Shown here: positions 63,473-64,000 of the stretch, piece by piece
How the letters are laid out: each line of letters begins with the position of its first letter
How positions within the stretch are numbered: the first letter of the stretch is position 1
NCBI RefSeq assembly: GCF_002234615.1
Contig: NZ_NMQW01000047.1
Coordinates: forward strand, 1 to 64,000
Source of the DNA: Paenibacillus rigui
Lineage (GTDB): Bacteria; Bacillota; Bacilli; Paenibacillales; NBRC-103111
Length of the DNA stretch: 64,000 bases
Direction of reading: 5' to 3'
The notes under the pieces: model-generated
The model's database searches: none
The model's input: only the letters and a program-made list of their open reading frames with translations
What the model was told of the DNA's origin: nothing
Made by a program: the position numbers and the translations under genes

Positions 63473-64000
63473 ATGAAGGAAAGACCGGATCCCCCTCCGG
63501 GTTTGGAAATCAAGAAGAGAGCAGATCAGAGTGAGGAACTGTTAATTGCCAAGCTGTTCGAACAATACGGTACTGCAAGATCCTACCGGAAAAATGAGTT
63601 TATTTTCAGGGAAGAGGATGAATGCGAGTACATTTACTTTGTGCATACCGGGCTTGTCAAAATATCGCAATCTGCCGAGGAAGGCCATGGGATTACCTTA
63701 TTTTTAAGAAGTCCCGGCGAAATATTCGGAGTAGCGGAAGTTTTGACCCGGCAGCGTCGACAAAGATTTGCCCGTTGTATTGTTCCATGCGAGGTGCTGC
63801 TGGTCCCGGCCGCTCATTTTACAAGCTTGCTATTAAGCCAGCCCGAGCTGCTTTATGCAATAACCGTATCCAATGCGCGCCGGCTGCTGCATATGCAATC
63901 CTATGTCGAAACCTTAATATCCCGGCCTGTGGGTTGGCGGTTAGGCCATTTTCTTACCCAGCTGGGGGAACGGGAGCACAACGAAATTCATATTTCGCTG
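63473..64000 (+). CDS. Crp/Fnr family regulator (partial, runs off the window)
   Basis: 176 codons are visible, open to the last base. The cyclic-nucleotide-binding-like beta-barrel includes FREEDECEYIYFVHTGLVKISQ and LFLRSPGEIFGVAEVLT. The long dimer helix begins near residue 140, and the helix-turn-helix lies outside the window. No Cys cluster for an Fe-S centre is seen in the visible part. GTGAGGTGA lies about 10 bases before ATG 63473. Confidence 0.85.
   Translation, partial: MKERPDPPPGLEIKKRADQSEELLIAKLFEQYGTARSYRKNEFIFREEDECEYIYFVHTGLVKISQSAEEGHGITLFLRSPGEIFGVAEVLTRQRRQRFARCIVPCEVLLVPAAHFTSLLLSQPELLYAITVSNARRLLHMQSYVETLISRPVGWRLGHFLTQLGEREHNEIHISL

Overview
The window looks like chromosome of a spore-forming, moderate-GC Bacillota, most likely Paenibacillus or a close Paenibacillaceae relative. 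I infer this from YesM/YesN-type two-component regulators beside LplB/YtcP-type sugar permeases and large YtcQ-like lipoproteins, a GerA-type germination operon, an adaA-ogt pair, GGAGG-type ribosome binding sites and many one-gene regulators. No complete rRNA or tRNA gene, insertion sequence, prophage or CRISPR array is visible.

Layout. 1-3.1 kb: a candidate polysaccharide-degrading pair (alpha/alpha-toroid-like protein and a PL22 oligogalacturonate-lyase-like beta-propeller). 3.1-7.0 kb: a FAD monooxygenase-TetR operon with two matching operators, then a decayed 16S rRNA fragment, then an amino-acid permease. 7.0-10.0 kb: an OmpR/VanS-type two-component system with a lipoprotein. 10.0-20.2 kb: a LacI repressor, a FAD oxidoreductase, an AraC-type response regulator with YesM-type kinase, a sugar ABC importer and a broken SGNH hydrolase. 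A sequence box upstream of the regulator promoter recurs upstream of the transporter promoter. 20.2-28.2 kb: LysR with an F420-oxidoreductase-like gene, TetR with an MFS pump sharing one operator type, MocR with a LysE exporter, an unknown membrane protein, and AraC. 28.3-36.5 kb: GH29 fucosidase, then a class D-like sortase and an 1842-residue LPLTG-anchored surface protein with seven SdrD_B repeats. 36.6-41.0 kb: ABC-F ATPase, AraC-MFS operon with an SOS-box-like site, DUF2277.

41.1-44.6 kb is a DNA alkylation repair island (SPL-like radical SAM, Ogt, AdaA, AlkA, AlkD) arranged divergently around a 41-bp near-perfect palindrome; an AlkZ/YcaQ-like gene lies 4 kb further on. 44.8-52.7 kb holds a LysE exporter, a YqcI family protein, a possible 35-residue gene, a FusB-type EF-G binding protein, a nucleotidyltransferase, a CorA-like protein with a GMN motif, a small Ktr-like pore/TrkA_C protein and a truncated globin. 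52.7-59.3 kb is a galactoside operon (ABC importer, GH42 beta-galactosidase, LacI regulator). 59.5-63.3 kb is a gerA-type operon whose first gene has an in-frame UGA, and a Crp/Fnr regulator runs off the right end.

Most notable: the decayed 16S fragment (5424-5521), the in-frame UGA in the gerA gene (60596-60598), the single-pore Ktr-like/TrkA_C protein (51547-52257), and several operator pairs that link regulators to their targets. I saw no clearly new multi-gene defence or mobile system.
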